From positions 1,596,796-1,660,795 of the forward strand of contig CP053450.1 in assembly GCA_013285505.1 (NCBI GenBank): a DNA stretch of 64,000 nucleotides, given 5' to 3'. The translations under genes and the position numbers were made by a program. This document shows, one piece after another, positions 40,747 through 50,149 of the stretch (its first letter is position 1; the number at the start of each line of letters is the position of its first letter). The stretch comes from Planctomycetota bacterium. GTDB lineage: Bacteria; Planctomycetota; Phycisphaerae; Phycisphaerales; UBA1924. Under the pieces are notes generated by a model. It ran no database searches. It was not told the DNA's origin and saw only the letters and a list, made by a program, of their open reading frames with translations.

Positions 40747-43126
40747 ATGCAAACTCGTTGGCGCTCGCAGCTCGTGGCGGTCCTCGCCCTCTTGACGTGC
40801 ACGATCACGACGGCGTGGGGCAGCGCCCAGGACGCACGCGCCGACGTCCGATCCGGCGATCTGGAGTACCGGTTCGAAGTCGGCGAGCCGGGGGACGCGG
40901 CACCGCAGTGGATGGTCCCGACACCCGGCTGGGCCGCGGCGCTGACCGCGGACGCGGCGGCGGAGGGCGAGCAGTCGATGGTGCTGGAACAGCACGCCGC
41001 GACGGACGCGCCGTTCGGCAATGTGATGCGGGTCTTCGACGCTGCGCCCTACCGAGGCAAGCGTGTCCGGCTGAGCGCGAAGGTGCTCGCCGAAGGGGAG
41101 CCGGTGGGGCGGGCGATGATGTGGCTTCGCGCCCGACCTGAACGACGGCACGATGGGCGCGTTTGACAACATGGGGGATCGGCCGATCAGGGCCGGTGCG
41201 GCCGGCTCGCGGGACTGGTCGGACGCCGTGATCGAGATCGACATCGAGCCCAACGCCGTGTCCATCTCCGTCGGCTTCATGTCGAACGGGGGCGCGACGG
41301 TCTTCATCGACGCGGTGCGGTTGTCGATCGTCGGTCCGGCCGCCGAGCGGACCCCGCCGCAGAACGCCAGCGAGCCGCGCCCGCTCTCCGCCCGCGGGTT
41401 GGAGAATGTCAGTGCCGCGGCCCGACTCCTCGCCGATGTGCGTTTCTTTCACGCGAGCGATCAGTCCGTCGCCGTGACGGCCTGGGACCATCTCGCGGTG
41501 CGGCTGATGGAAGAGGTCGAGCCCGCGGCCGACCCGGCCGAACTCGCCGATCGGTTGGAGGCGTTCTTCGCACCCATCGCGCCGACTCTCCGGGTCTGGG
41601 CGGGCGGGACCGATCAGGCGCCGGCGTTGCCGGAGAGTCCCGACGGGGCCGACCACGTGAAGTTCTGGCGTCACCACGGCGCGGGCGCTGTCGCCCATGC
41701 ATCGCAGCGCAGCCTCTACGCGAGTGCGGTTGTCCGCGAGAGTCTGCAGGCCCCGACTGCGGACGGGGGCGACGCCCCCGAGGCCGGAGCCCGAGAGTCG
41801 GCCTACGTCGTCACGTCCCTCGGGGGCGGCGTCTCGTGCCGGCTTCCGGTCGAGGTCTTCGCAGACGATGCCGGCACACTGCCGCACGCGCCGGCCGAGA
41901 CCGAGTGGTCGCGGCTGGACGATAAGCCCGACCTCACCGCGAGCAACCGGGCGACGCGGCTGGCGGGCGTCGCGGTCTGCTGGGGGGTCATGCAGCACTT
42001 CTACCCGTACTTCGACGTCGTCGACACTGACTGGGACGCCGCACTGGCCACCGCCCTCGCGGCCGCGGCCGAGGATGCCGATCGCGGAGACTATCTGCAC
42101 ACGCTCCAGAGACTTGTCGCCAAGCTCCACGACGGTCACGGCTTTGTCCGCGACCGGTCGATGCGTGCGCGTGTCATGCTGCCGCTGGCGTTGACATGGG
42201 TGGGGAGCGAGCTGGTCGTCGTCGGGACCGACGAGTCGGTCGCCGATCGGATTGCGCCGGGCGACACGGTTCTGGAGATCGAGGGCCGGGCGGTCGCGGC
42301 GTGGTACGAGGACGCCGCGGAGCGTATCTCCGCCTCGACCGAGGGCTGGCGCCGCTCGGTCGCGCTGGCGATACTCACCGCCGAGATCCCCGGGAACGGG
42401 CCGGTATCGCTCCGGCTGCGCCGCCCGGACGGGAGCGAGTTCGAGGCGATTGTGGACCGGATCATGCCCGCGCAGATCACCCGGGTGTCGGAGCACCGGC
42501 CCGCCGCCGGCGAAGCACTCGCCCCGGGCATCGTCTACTTCGACCTCAACCGAGCCGACTCCGAGACACTGAACACCGCGATGCCCCTGCTCGCGGCGGC
42601 AGAGGGCGTTGTGTTCGATCTGCGGGGCTATCCCGGCGACGCCGGCGTGCGGTTGATGCCGCACCTCTCGGGTGAGGCCGTCCAGAGCGCTCGGTGGAGA
42701 GTCCCGGTCGTGACCCGACCAGACCGGGAGGGGTGGCGCTGGAACGAGAGCGGCCGCTGGTGGCTGCCGCCGGCCGAGCCGTTTCTCGATGCGGAGATCG
42801 CGTTCCTGACCGACGGACGGGCGATCTCCTACGCCGAGTCCATCATGGGCATCGTCGAGGCCTACCGGATGGGCGAGATCGTCGGCGCGACCACCGCGGG
42901 CACCAACGGCAACGTGAATCCCTTCGAGCTGCCCGACGGGTTCGCCGTGTCCTGGACCGGCATGCAGGTACTCAAGCACGACGGTTCGCGGCACCACGGA
43001 GTGGGCATCGCACCCACGGTGCCCGTGGCACCCACCGTCGCGGGTATCGCCGCGGGGCGTGATGAGGTGCTGGAACGGGCGGTGGAGGTGCTCCAGGCGA
43101 AGATCGCCGCGGATGCCGACAGGTAG
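40747..43126 (+). CDS. Secreted S41-family serine peptidase with PDZ-like region, frameshifted
   Basis: About 793 residues. A signal peptide (M-Q-T-R-W-R-S-Q-L-V-A-V-L-A-L-L-T-C) precedes a beta-rich binding-type domain. The S41 part includes R-L-A-G-V-A-V-C-W-G-V-M-Q-H-F-Y-P-Y-F, K-L-H-D-G-H-G-F-V, a PDZ-like stretch (G-D-T-V-L-E-I-E-G-R) and the catalytic region L-T-D-G-R-A-I-S-Y-A-E-S with G-A-T-T-A-G-T-N-G-N. A frame change near 41128-41135 joins M-M-W-L-R-A to D-L-N-D-G-T-M-G-A-F. It probably degrades peptides outside the cytoplasm. Confidence 0.85.
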
Positions 43127-43252
43127 GCAGCCGCCCGCGAGCACGGCTGAAAGGGGTCTTCGGCGGCGGGGCGACTTCGGCAGCCGGCGCAATTCTTCGG
43201 AGGAATCACGAATCAGGCACCGCGCGTCCTCCGCGCCGGGGACAATGCCGGC

Positions 43253-44617
43253 ATGACTGAAGACCTCCTGACGCACGACGAGCAACTCGAACACCTGGTT
43301 GATGGGGGGGACGGCGAGGGATGCTCGGCGCTCCTGGAGAGCCTCGACGCGCCGGACGCGGTGCACGCGGTCTCGAGCCTCGGCGAGGACGGGCGTGCCA
43401 GGCTGCTGACGCTGCTGGACCCCGAGACCGCGGCCGACGTCGTAGAGCAGATGCCGTGGCCCCAGGCGGTCACCGCGGTGTCGATGCTCGACGTCACCGC
43501 CGCCGCGGCGATCGTCAACGAACTCCCCAGCGACAAGCGCGCCGACATGATCGGTGCACTCGACGAGGACGCCGCCGCGGCGATCGTCGCCGAACTCGCC
43601 CACGAGGACGCGGCGGATGTCCGACGGCTGACCGGCTATGCGGGCGACGTGGCCGGCGGTCTGATGGTGACCGAGTACCTGGAGTACTCGGTCTCGGCGA
43701 CGATCGGCGAGGTGATCGCCGACCTCGGCGAGAACGCCGAGCGGTACGCCGACTACGAGATCCAGTACGGCTACGTGACCGACGAATCCGGGCAGCTCGT
43801 CGGGGTGCTGCGGATGCGCGATCTGCTGCTCTCGCCGCGTTCGCGTGCGGTGCGTGCGGTGATGATCCCCAGCCCGGAGTCGGTGCTCGATACCTCGCCG
43901 CTGGCCGAGCTCGTCACGTTCTTCGACGATCACGGGTACTTCGGCGTGCCCGTGGTGGACAGCGCGGGGCGGCTCTGCGGCGTCGTGCGTCGGTCGGCGA
44001 TCGAGGCGGCCGTCGCCGAAGACCGCGACGGGGTCTACCGGCGCTCGCAGGGCATCGTCGGCGGTGAAGAGCTCCGATCGATGCCGATCCTGGTGCGATC
44101 GCGTCGTCGGCTTTCGTGGCTGAGCGTCAACATCGTGCTCAATATCTTCGCCGCGAGCATCATCGCGATGCACCAAGACACGCTGGAGGCGGTGATCGCC
44201 CTCGCGGTGTTCCTGCCGATCATCTCGGACATGAGCGGCTGTTCGGGCAATCAGGCGGTGGCGGTCAGCATGCGCGAGCTCACTCTCGGGGTTATCCGGC
44301 CCCGCGAGATCGGGCGTGCGGTGCTCGGCGAGCTGTCGATGGGCCTGCTGAACGGGTTCGTGCTCGGGCTGCTTATCGGGCTGGTGGCCCTGGCGTGGAA
44401 GGGCAACCCGGCCCTGGGCCTCGTGGTGGGCGGCGCGCTGATGCTCAACACGCTGATCGCGGTGCTCGTGGGCGGTTCGGTGCCGCTGCTGCTCAAGCGG
44501 CTGGGGTTCGACCCGGCGCTCGCCGCGGGGCCGATCCTGACCACCGTGACGGACATGTGCGGCTTCATGCTGGTGCTGACCTTCGCCTCCTTGGCACTGC
44601 CGGCGCTGACTGGATAA
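43253..44617 (+). CDS. mgtE: Magnesium transporter MgtE
   Basis: 454 residues in one intact frame. The N-terminal superhelical domain (A-D-V-V-E-Q-M-P, I-V-N-E-L-P-S-D-K-R-A-D) is followed by two CBS domains (G-L-M-V-T-E-Y-L, G-Y-V-T-D-E-S-G-Q-L-V-G-V-L, A-V-M-I-P-S-P). The membrane domain has L-P-I-I-S-D-M-S-G-C-S-G-N-Q-A-V and the pore motif G-P-I-L-T-T-V-T-D-M-C-G-F. It is a Mg2+-gated Mg2+ channel. I saw no magnesium riboswitch in the 126 bp upstream. Confidence 0.96.
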   Translation: MTEDLLTHDEQLEHLVDGGDGEGCSALLESLDAPDAVHAVSSLGEDGRARLLTLLDPETAADVVEQMPWPQAVTAVSMLDVTAAAAIVNELPSDKRADMIGALDEDAAAAIVAELAHEDAADVRRLTGYAGDVAGGLMVTEYLEYSVSATIGEVIADLGENAERYADYEIQYGYVTDESGQLVGVLRMRDLLLSPRSRAVRAVMIPSPESVLDTSPLAELVTFFDDHGYFGVPVVDSAGRLCGVVRRSAIEAAVAEDRDGVYRRSQGIVGGEELRSMPILVRSRRRLSWLSVNIVLNIFAASIIAMHQDTLEAVIALAVFLPIISDMSGCSGNQAVAVSMRELTLGVIRPREIGRAVLGELSMGLLNGFVLGLLIGLVALAWKGNPALGLVVGGALMLNTLIAVLVGGSVPLLLKRLGFDPALAAGPILTTVTDMCGFMLVLTFASLALPALTG

Positions 44618-44852
44618 CCCCGGCCGGATCGATGTGCCGTCGTGCCAGATCCGGCGCAACGTCCGTGGGGGTTATATTCTGGGCACTATTGCAAGGGGTG
44701 TTCGGGTCAAAAGTTCCCGCGAAGGTGAGCGAAAGCCCTTGAGGCGGTCAAGGCGAGAGGCGGAGTATCCGAATCAACCCCGTGGACGCGACCTGTCAGT
44801 CGTGCGTCGTGCGGTGGCCTCCGGCATGGAACCGATTGGGAGCAAATCGTCG

Positions 44853-45824
44853 ATGGAGATGCGGGTTTCCATGCTGGCGCTCCCGGACAACTCCTTCGAA
44901 GACAGGTCATCCGTAGCACTCCTGATCGACGATTCGGCCGCGATGCAGAAGCTCCTCTCGTTGCGTCTGCGCAACGACGGGCTCGACGTGATCAGCGCGA
45001 TGTCCGGCGAGGAGGGCGTCCGCGCGGCCCAGGAGCACCTGCCCTCGGTCATCCTGCTCGATCTGGGCATGCCGGGGATGGACGGCTTCGAGGTGCTCCG
45101 GACCCTCAAAGACAACGAGGCCACGCTGCACATCCCCGTGATCATGCTCAGCGGCGTGCACAACTCCCACGACAAGGTGACCGCGTTCGATCTGGGCGCG
45201 GTCGACTTCATTACCAAACCGTTCGACGTGACCGAGCTGCGGGTGCGGGTCCGATCGGCGCTGCGCGTGAGCTACCTCATGCAGATGCTCTCGCAGCGCG
45301 CCCAGATCGACGGCCTGACCGGGCTCTACAACCGCGCACACTTCGACCACCGCTGGGCCGAAGAGGTGGCGGCGGTGCACAGGCACAAGCGGCCGCTCAC
45401 CATCGCCATGCTCGACCTCGACCACTTCAAGAGCGTCAACGACACCTTCGGACACCCGGCGGGCGACGCGGTGATCCAGGGCCTGGCCAGGATCATCCGG
45501 CGTGAGTGCCGCCAGACCGATGTCGCCTGCCGCTACGGCGGCGAAGAGGTCGTGCTGATCATGCCCGAGACCGTGCCGGCGGACGCGGCCGCGGTCTGCG
45601 AGCGGATCCGGATCGCCCTGGCCGATGTCGTCTGGCCCAAGCACCCGGAGCGCTCGGTGACGTGCTCGATCGGCGTCGTCGGGACCGAGGGCACCGCCAC
45701 GGCCGAGCCTCTCGCGTGGCTCGAGCTGGCGGACAAGAACCTCTACCGCGCCAAGCGGGAGGGCCGCAACCGCGCGGTGACCTCGGCCCTCGAGAACGGG
45801 ATCAAGCTCGCCCAGGTCGGCTAG
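44853..45824 (+). CDS. Response regulator with GGDEF domain (diguanylate cyclase)
   Basis: About 323 residues. The receiver domain has L-L-I-D-D-S-A-A-M, phospho-acceptor Asp in V-I-L-L-D-L-G-M-P-G-M-D-G and the K in F-I-T-K-P-F-D. The GGDEF domain has D-G-L-T-G-L-Y-N-R, F-K-S-V-N-D-T-F-G-H and active site Y-G-G-E-E-V. An R-Q-T-D I-site sits five residues before GGEE, so c-di-GMP product inhibition is expected. Start chosen at 44853 (GGGAG 10 nt upstream); 44826 is an alternative. A TATATT-like -10 is visible near 44673. PleD-like phosphorylation control of c-di-GMP is inferred; no kinase lies nearby. Confidence 0.93.
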   Translation: MEMRVSMLALPDNSFEDRSSVALLIDDSAAMQKLLSLRLRNDGLDVISAMSGEEGVRAAQEHLPSVILLDLGMPGMDGFEVLRTLKDNEATLHIPVIMLSGVHNSHDKVTAFDLGAVDFITKPFDVTELRVRVRSALRVSYLMQMLSQRAQIDGLTGLYNRAHFDHRWAEEVAAVHRHKRPLTIAMLDLDHFKSVNDTFGHPAGDAVIQGLARIIRRECRQTDVACRYGGEEVVLIMPETVPADAAAVCERIRIALADVVWPKHPERSVTCSIGVVGTEGTATAEPLAWLELADKNLYRAKREGRNRAVTSALENGIKLAQVG

Positions 45825-45868
45825 CGCGGCTCGCCGGATACAACCAGGACATCTCGGCCCGGCACCAC

Positions 45869-46588
45869 CTAGAACGGGATCGCCACCTGCAGATAGACGT
45901 GCGGCGCGTCCCGCGAAGGGTTGCTGTCGTCGCCGTGGATCCGTGCGTTGGAGATGTGGTGCCAGCGGAGCCCGCCGACCAGCCTCGTGCCATCGTCGGC
46001 GATCTGGTGCGTCATGCCGATGCCGGCGCGGGGTGTGAAGTTAAACCCGGTGCCGTCGAACGGCACGTTGTCGGTCGCGCTGAGCACGCCGATGCCGACA
46101 TTGAGGAACGCGCTGGTCTTGGCCCGGTTGAAGAAGTGCCAGCGGAACTCCATCGCCGGGTTGAGGCTCAGCGCGTCCTCGCCCTCCTGGGCGTGGTACC
46201 ACCCCGCAAGCTCGAGCATCCACTCCACATCGTCGACAAGAAACCGCGAGTAGCCGAGCGTCAGGTTGAAATCGGTGTTGTCGTCGAAGTCGTACGCCGC
46301 GCCCGTGCCGAAGAGGATCCACTCCGTGCCCGCCGTGCCGTACGGCTTGGCCGGCCCCGACGCTCGCGGCAGGGTCACATCCGGAGACGCCGTCGCATCG
46401 GGCTCCGCGGCCGGATCGGCTTCGGGCTGGAGGCTCGTCAGCGACAGGTGGGCACCCTCGGTGGAGAGCCGCAGGGCGTCTAGGTCTTCGGCCGCGGCCA
46501 GCCCGGAGCCCAGGCACAACGAGGCGGCGAGGAAACCGCCAAACAGCGGGCGGCAGTGGCGGGGCTGTCGTGATTGGCAGATCATCAT
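45869..46588 (-). CDS. Acyloxyacyl hydrolase, PagL-like lipid A deacylase
   Basis: 239 residues. A signal-type N-terminus (P-L-F-G-G-F-L-A-A-S-L-C-L-G-S-G-L-A-A-A) and a linker precede an outer-membrane beta-barrel: G-T-G-A-A-Y-D-F-D-D-N, Y-S-R-F-L-V-D-D-V-E-W-M-L-E-L. The C-terminal signature is L-R-W-H-H-I-S-N-A-R, with the His-Ser pair expected at the PagL active site, then N-P-S-R-D-A-P and a terminal Phe. PagL removes the 3-O acyl chain of lipid A. This supports an LPS-type outer membrane in the organism. Single gene, convergent with the diguanylate cyclase gene. Confidence 0.85.
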   Translation of the reverse strand: MMICQSRQPRHCRPLFGGFLAASLCLGSGLAAAEDLDALRLSTEGAHLSLTSLQPEADPAAEPDATASPDVTLPRASGPAKPYGTAGTEWILFGTGAAYDFDDNTDFNLTLGYSRFLVDDVEWMLELAGWYHAQEGEDALSLNPAMEFRWHFFNRAKTSAFLNVGIGVLSATDNVPFDGTGFNFTPRAGIGMTHQIADDGTRLVGGLRWHHISNARIHGDDSNPSRDAPHVYLQVAIPF

Positions 46589-46687
46589 GGCCAGCAGCGT
46601 ATCCGGGCCCGGCGAGCCCTGCCGCCAGCGGGTAGGGTTGACAGCAGCGGCGGCCCGGTGCGGCCGCCCCTACGGCGGAGGTGGAGC

Positions 46688-46915
46688 GTGAGCGGAGCAG
46701 AGCCCGACCGGATCATGGGGCTGGAAGAGGCGGCACTGTTCGCCGAGAGGCGCATCGACGAGCTGCACGAGCAAGTCCTGGCCCTCTCCGGCCGGCTGGA
46801 AATGCTGGCCCGGAGGTTTGAACGGCTCGAGCGGGTTGTCCTCGACCTGCGCGCGAGCGCCGAGCCCGACGCCCCCGACGAGCCGGGGGACGACGGACCG
46901 AACCCCACCGACTGA
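46688..46915 (+). CDS. SlyX-like coiled-coil protein
   Basis: 75 residues from a GTG start preceded by GGAGGTGG. The central heptad pattern E-R-R-I-D-E-L-H-E-Q-V-L-A-L-S-G-R-L-E-M and L-A-R-R-F-E-R-L-E-R-V-V is typical of SlyX. The tail is acidic (D-A-P-D-E-P-G-D-D-G). The cellular role of SlyX is not settled. It precedes xylA on the same strand with a 117-nt gap. Confidence 0.75.
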   Translation: MSGAEPDRIMGLEEAALFAERRIDELHEQVLALSGRLEMLARRFERLERVVLDLRASAEPDAPDEPGDDGPNPTD

Positions 46916-47032
46916 GACGCACCCCACGCCGGCCCGCGTCCGGGCGGAGCACTCTACCATGACCCGACGCACCGGGACCCAACGCACCGGACACCAGCAC
47001 CCGGCGCGGCGACGACCGACGAAGGAGACGAG

Positions 47033-48205
47033 ATGGCGGACCCATTCAAACCGACGGCGAAGGACCGGTTCACCTTCGGACTGTGGACGGTGGGCAACAC
47101 CGGCCGCGACCCGTTCGGCGAGGCCACGCGCCCGCGCTGGAGCCCGGCGGAGATTGTGGACCTGCTCGGCGAGGTGGGGGGGGTCCACGGGGTCAACTTC
47201 CACGACAACGACCTCGTGCCCATCGACGCGAGCGAGGAAGAGTCGGCCACAATCAAGCGAGACTTTGCAGGGGCTCTCAAACGGAACAAGCTGCAGGTCG
47301 CGATGGGGACGACCAACCTCTTCGGCGATCCGGCCTTCAAGGACGGCGCGTTCACCAGCAACGATGCAGAGGTGCGGGCCTACGCCGTGCAGAAGACCAT
47401 GCGGGCGATGGACCTCGCGGCCGAGTTCGGCGCGAAGATCTACGTCTTTTGGGGCGGTCGTGAAGGGGCCGAGACCGACGCCGCGAAAGACCCGGTCGAG
47501 GCCGTGCGGCGGTTCCGTTCGGCGCTCGATTTCCTCTGCGGCTACAGCATCGAGCAGGGCTACGACATGCGGTTCGCACTCGAGGCCAAGCCCAACGAGC
47601 CTCGCGGCCACATGTACTTCCCGACCACGGGCCACTACCTCGCGCTGATCAACTCGCTCAAGCACGCCGAGATGGTGGGCGTCAACCCTGAGGTCGCCCA
47701 CGAGCACATGGCGGGGCTCAACTTCGTCCACGCGGTCGCGGGGGCGCTCGAGGCGGAGAAGCTGTTCCATATCGACCTGAACGATCAGGAGTTCGGCCGC
47801 TACGACCAGGACCTGCGCTTCGGCAGCGTCAACCTCAAGCACGCGTTCTTCCTGGTCAAGCTGCTCGAAGACCACAAGTACGACGGCTACAAGCACTTCG
47901 ACAGCCACGCCTTCCGCACCGCCGACCGCGACGATGTGATCGAGTTCGCGCGGGGCTCGATGCGTACTTACCTGTTGCTCAAGGAACGCGCCAAGCGCTG
48001 GAACAGCGACAAGGAGATCAAGCGACTCCTGCGCAAGATCAACAAGGCCAGCAAGGACATCGACGGGCTGACCGGCGACTTCACCCCCGCACGGGCCGAA
48101 ACCCTCGGCGCGATGGAGTTCAACCGCGAGAAGCTCGCGGCCAGACCGTTGCCCTACGAGCGACTCGACCAGCGGACGATGGAGATCTTGATGGGCGTGG
48201 AGTAA
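47033..48205 (+). CDS. xylA: Xylose isomerase
   Basis: 390 residues, the length of class I xylose isomerases, in one intact frame. The enzyme interconverts D-xylose and D-xylulose (and glucose and fructose) with two divalent metals. Motifs are F-G-L-W-T-V-G-N, the catalytic His region G-V-N-F-H-D-N-D, V-F-W-G-G-R-E-G, metal-binding E and K in A-L-E-A-K-P-N-E-P-R-G, H-E-H-M-A-G-L-N-F, H-I-D-L-N-D-Q and H-F-D-S-H-A-F-R. A GAAGGAG site precedes the ATG. No xylulokinase is next to it. It is followed at once by the inverted repeat of the DUF559 cassette. Confidence 0.97.
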   Translation: MADPFKPTAKDRFTFGLWTVGNTGRDPFGEATRPRWSPAEIVDLLGEVGGVHGVNFHDNDLVPIDASEEESATIKRDFAGALKRNKLQVAMGTTNLFGDPAFKDGAFTSNDAEVRAYAVQKTMRAMDLAAEFGAKIYVFWGGREGAETDAAKDPVEAVRRFRSALDFLCGYSIEQGYDMRFALEAKPNEPRGHMYFPTTGHYLALINSLKHAEMVGVNPEVAHEHMAGLNFVHAVAGALEAEKLFHIDLNDQEFGRYDQDLRFGSVNLKHAFFLVKLLEDHKYDGYKHFDSHAFRTADRDDVIEFARGSMRTYLLLKERAKRWNSDKEIKRLLRKINKASKDIDGLTGDFTPARAETLGAMEFNREKLAARPLPYERLDQRTMEILMGVE

Positions 48206-48208
48206 ATC

Positions 48209-48625
48209 TTACCTCTCCCTCTGGGAGAGGTCGGCGGGTTTCCCGCCGGGTGAGGGCGGCCGTGAAAGGCCACCCGCTGTTCTTTCGTCCGCGACCCGCT
48301 TTATCGTGACGAGCACGCCGTCGAGGTTCCTGAACACCTCCGTCGCCGGCACCCGCAAAGTCCGGATGCCCCGCTGGTCAAACCATGCATCACGTCTGGC
48401 GTCCTGTGCTCTTCGTGGGCCGTGGGTCGCGCCATCGACCTCGACGATGAGTTGTGCGTCGTGGCAGAAGAAATCGGCGATGTACGGGCCAATCGGATGC
48501 TGACGCCGGAACTTGTATCCACCGAGCCGGCGTGAGCGAAGCCTGGACCACAAGATGCCCTCCGGCGGCGTCTGGTCCTGGCGGAGTCGCTTGGCCCGCT
48601 CTCGTGAGAGCTTGGGGGCGTTCAT
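48209..48625 (-). CDS. DUF559 (Vsr-like) endonuclease-fold protein
   Basis: About 138 residues from M-N-A-P-K-L-S-R-E-R-A. The DUF559 signature is complete: Q-T-P-P-E-G-I-L-W-S-R-L-R-S-R-R-L, G-Y-K-F-R-R-Q-H-P-I-G-P-Y-I-A-D-F-F-C, L-I-V-E-V-D-G-A-T-H and I-R-T-L-R-V-P-A-T-E-V. The last roughly 20 residues and the TAA come from the flanking repeat. The fold resembles Vsr/restriction nucleases with conserved Asp and Glu. It lies between matching inverted repeats, as is common for this family. Biological role unknown. Confidence 0.85.
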   Translation of the reverse strand: MNAPKLSRERAKRLRQDQTPPEGILWSRLRSRRLGGYKFRRQHPIGPYIADFFCHDAQLIVEVDGATHGPRRAQDARRDAWFDQRGIRTLRVPATEVFRNLDGVLVTIKRVADERTAGGLSRPPSPGGKPADLSQRER

Positions 48626-48704
48626 CGGCGCAGCGTACACGACTACCCCGGAAGAAGGCCAGAGGCACCCTCACCCCGGCCCTCTCCCTGAGGGAGAGGG
48701 AGGA
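48212..48704. mobile_element. DUF559 cassette bounded by inverted repeats
   Basis: The left end (48212-48256) reads CCTCTCCCTCTGGGAGAGG then ...CGGGTGAGGGC. The right end (48670-48704) reads CCCTCACCCCGGCCCTCTCC..., the reverse complement of the same pattern (CCTCTCCCTCAGGGAGAGGG...GGGGTGAGGG). The two ends enclose only the DUF559 gene, between xylA and tyrS, whose coding ends they touch. This suggests a small mobile cassette or repeat-borne gene. Target-site duplications were not resolved. Confidence 0.6.
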
Positions 48705-48708
48705 AGAG

Positions 48709-50036
48709 TCACGCCCACCGCGTCAGATGCCACGCCTTCTTCCCACGCCGCAGCGCGATGATCTCGTTGTGGAGCAGGTCGCTCGGCGAGAGTGTGTGGT
48801 CGGCTCCGGCCTTGGTGCCGTTGATGCTCACGCTGCCGTTGGCGAGGAACTCGCGCGACTCGCGCTTGCTCTTGGCCAGACCCGTCTCGACGAGGAAGTC
48901 GGCGAGGTTGACACCCTCGCCATCGAGCGACGCGCGGGGATGATCGCTCGACGGGATCTCGGCGAAGACCTCGGCGAGCAGGCCCTTCGGCAGGTCGCCG
49001 ATCTCACCCGAGAAGAGCGCCTCGGCCGCCCTGGCCGCGTTCTCGGCCTCCGCCTCGCCGTGCACAAGCGTGGTCGCGTGGTGCGCCAACGCCCGGTGCG
49101 CTCGCGCGCCCCCGGCCGCTCCGCGTGCGCGGCCTCGAGTTCGGCGATCTCCTCGCGCGTCAACAGCGTGAAGAGCTTGAGGAACCTGACAATGTCCTCG
49201 TCCGACGTGTTCAGCCAGAACTGGTACATCGCGTAGGGGCTCGTCCGCTTGGCCGTCAGCCACACCGCGCCGCTCTCGGTCTTGCCGAACTTGCCGCCGT
49301 CGGACTTGGTCACCAGCGGGTTGGTCAGGCCGAAGGTCGTCGGGGCGGCGCTGTCATCCCCGCCAGCCTCCGCGGCGTGCAACCTGCGGATGAGATCGCC
49401 GCCGGCCACGATGTTGCCCCACTGATCACTCCCGCCGAGCTGCACCGTCACACCCTGCTGCTCGAACAGGTGCGCAAAGTCGTACGCCTGCAGGATCATG
49501 TAGCTGAACTCGGTGTAGCTGATGCCCTGGTCGCGGTTGTGCAGCCGCTCCTTGACCGACTCCTTCTGCATCATCATGTTGACGCTGAAGTGCTTGCCGA
49601 TGTCGCGGAGGGCTTCGAGGTAGCTGATCTTGCACAGCCAGTCCGCGTTGTTGCGGATCTCCGGTGCCGGCAGCCCCGCCCCGGCGAAGACCGACTCGAA
49701 GATGCCCCGCTGGTGCGCGACATGATCGGCGATGGTCTCCACTGTCATCAGCGTCCGCTCGGCCGACTTGCCCGACGGGTCGCCGATCATGCCCGTCCCG
49801 CCGCCCATCACCACGATCGGCCGATGCCCCGCCCTGGCAAAGTGCACCAGGCACATGATCGGTACCAGATTCCCGATCGTCAGACTGTCGGCGGTCGGGT
49901 CAAATCCGGCGTAGCCCCGGCGGGGGTTGGCCTCGGGGTCGGCCAGATGGGCGGCCAGACCCTGCTCGTCCGTGCACTGGTGCAGCAGCCCGCGCCAGCG
50001 GAGTTCGTCGAGAAAGTCGATGCGTGTCGTGCTCAT
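48709..50036 (-). CDS. tyrS: Tyrosyl-tRNA synthetase, frameshifted
   Basis: About 442 residues. It charges tRNA-Tyr with tyrosine. The class I core includes Y-A-G-F-D-P-T-A-D-S-L-T-I-G-N (the HIGH-equivalent), V-V-M-G-G-G-T-G-M-I-G-D-P-S-G-K, L-G-G-S-D-Q-W-G-N-I and the KMSKS-like K-F-G-K-T. A C-terminal S4 RNA-binding domain ends the protein (A-D-F-L-V-E-T-G-L-A-K-S-K, G-S-V-S-I-N-G). A frame change near 49085-49110 lies between the catalytic and S4 parts. As the only tyrS here and an essential gene, an indel artefact is likely. The dispersed palindrome pair lies just upstream. Confidence 0.94.
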
Positions 50037-50060
50037 GGGCCCAGAGGATAGGGAGTCACC

Positions 50061-50127
50061 GTGGCACCGGCTTCCAGCCGGTGAGCGTGGGACGGGCACT
50101 GGCGCACCGGCTGGAAGCCGGTGCCAC
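50061..50127. repeat. Inverted pair of the dispersed palindrome
   Basis: Copies at 50061-50083 (GTG-GCACCGGCTTCCAGCCGGTG) and 50105-50127 (its reverse complement) flank 21 nt, giving a BIME-like head-to-head pair. They fill the gap between the polyprenyl synthase stop and the tyrS start. Confidence 0.9.
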
Positions 50128-50149
50128 TGCCATCCGTCTCTGCCGCTGA

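Noticed and set aside
43127..43252. Mg2+ riboswitch (M-box) upstream of mgtE
   Set aside because: The gap is only 126 bp and I could not find conserved M-box elements.
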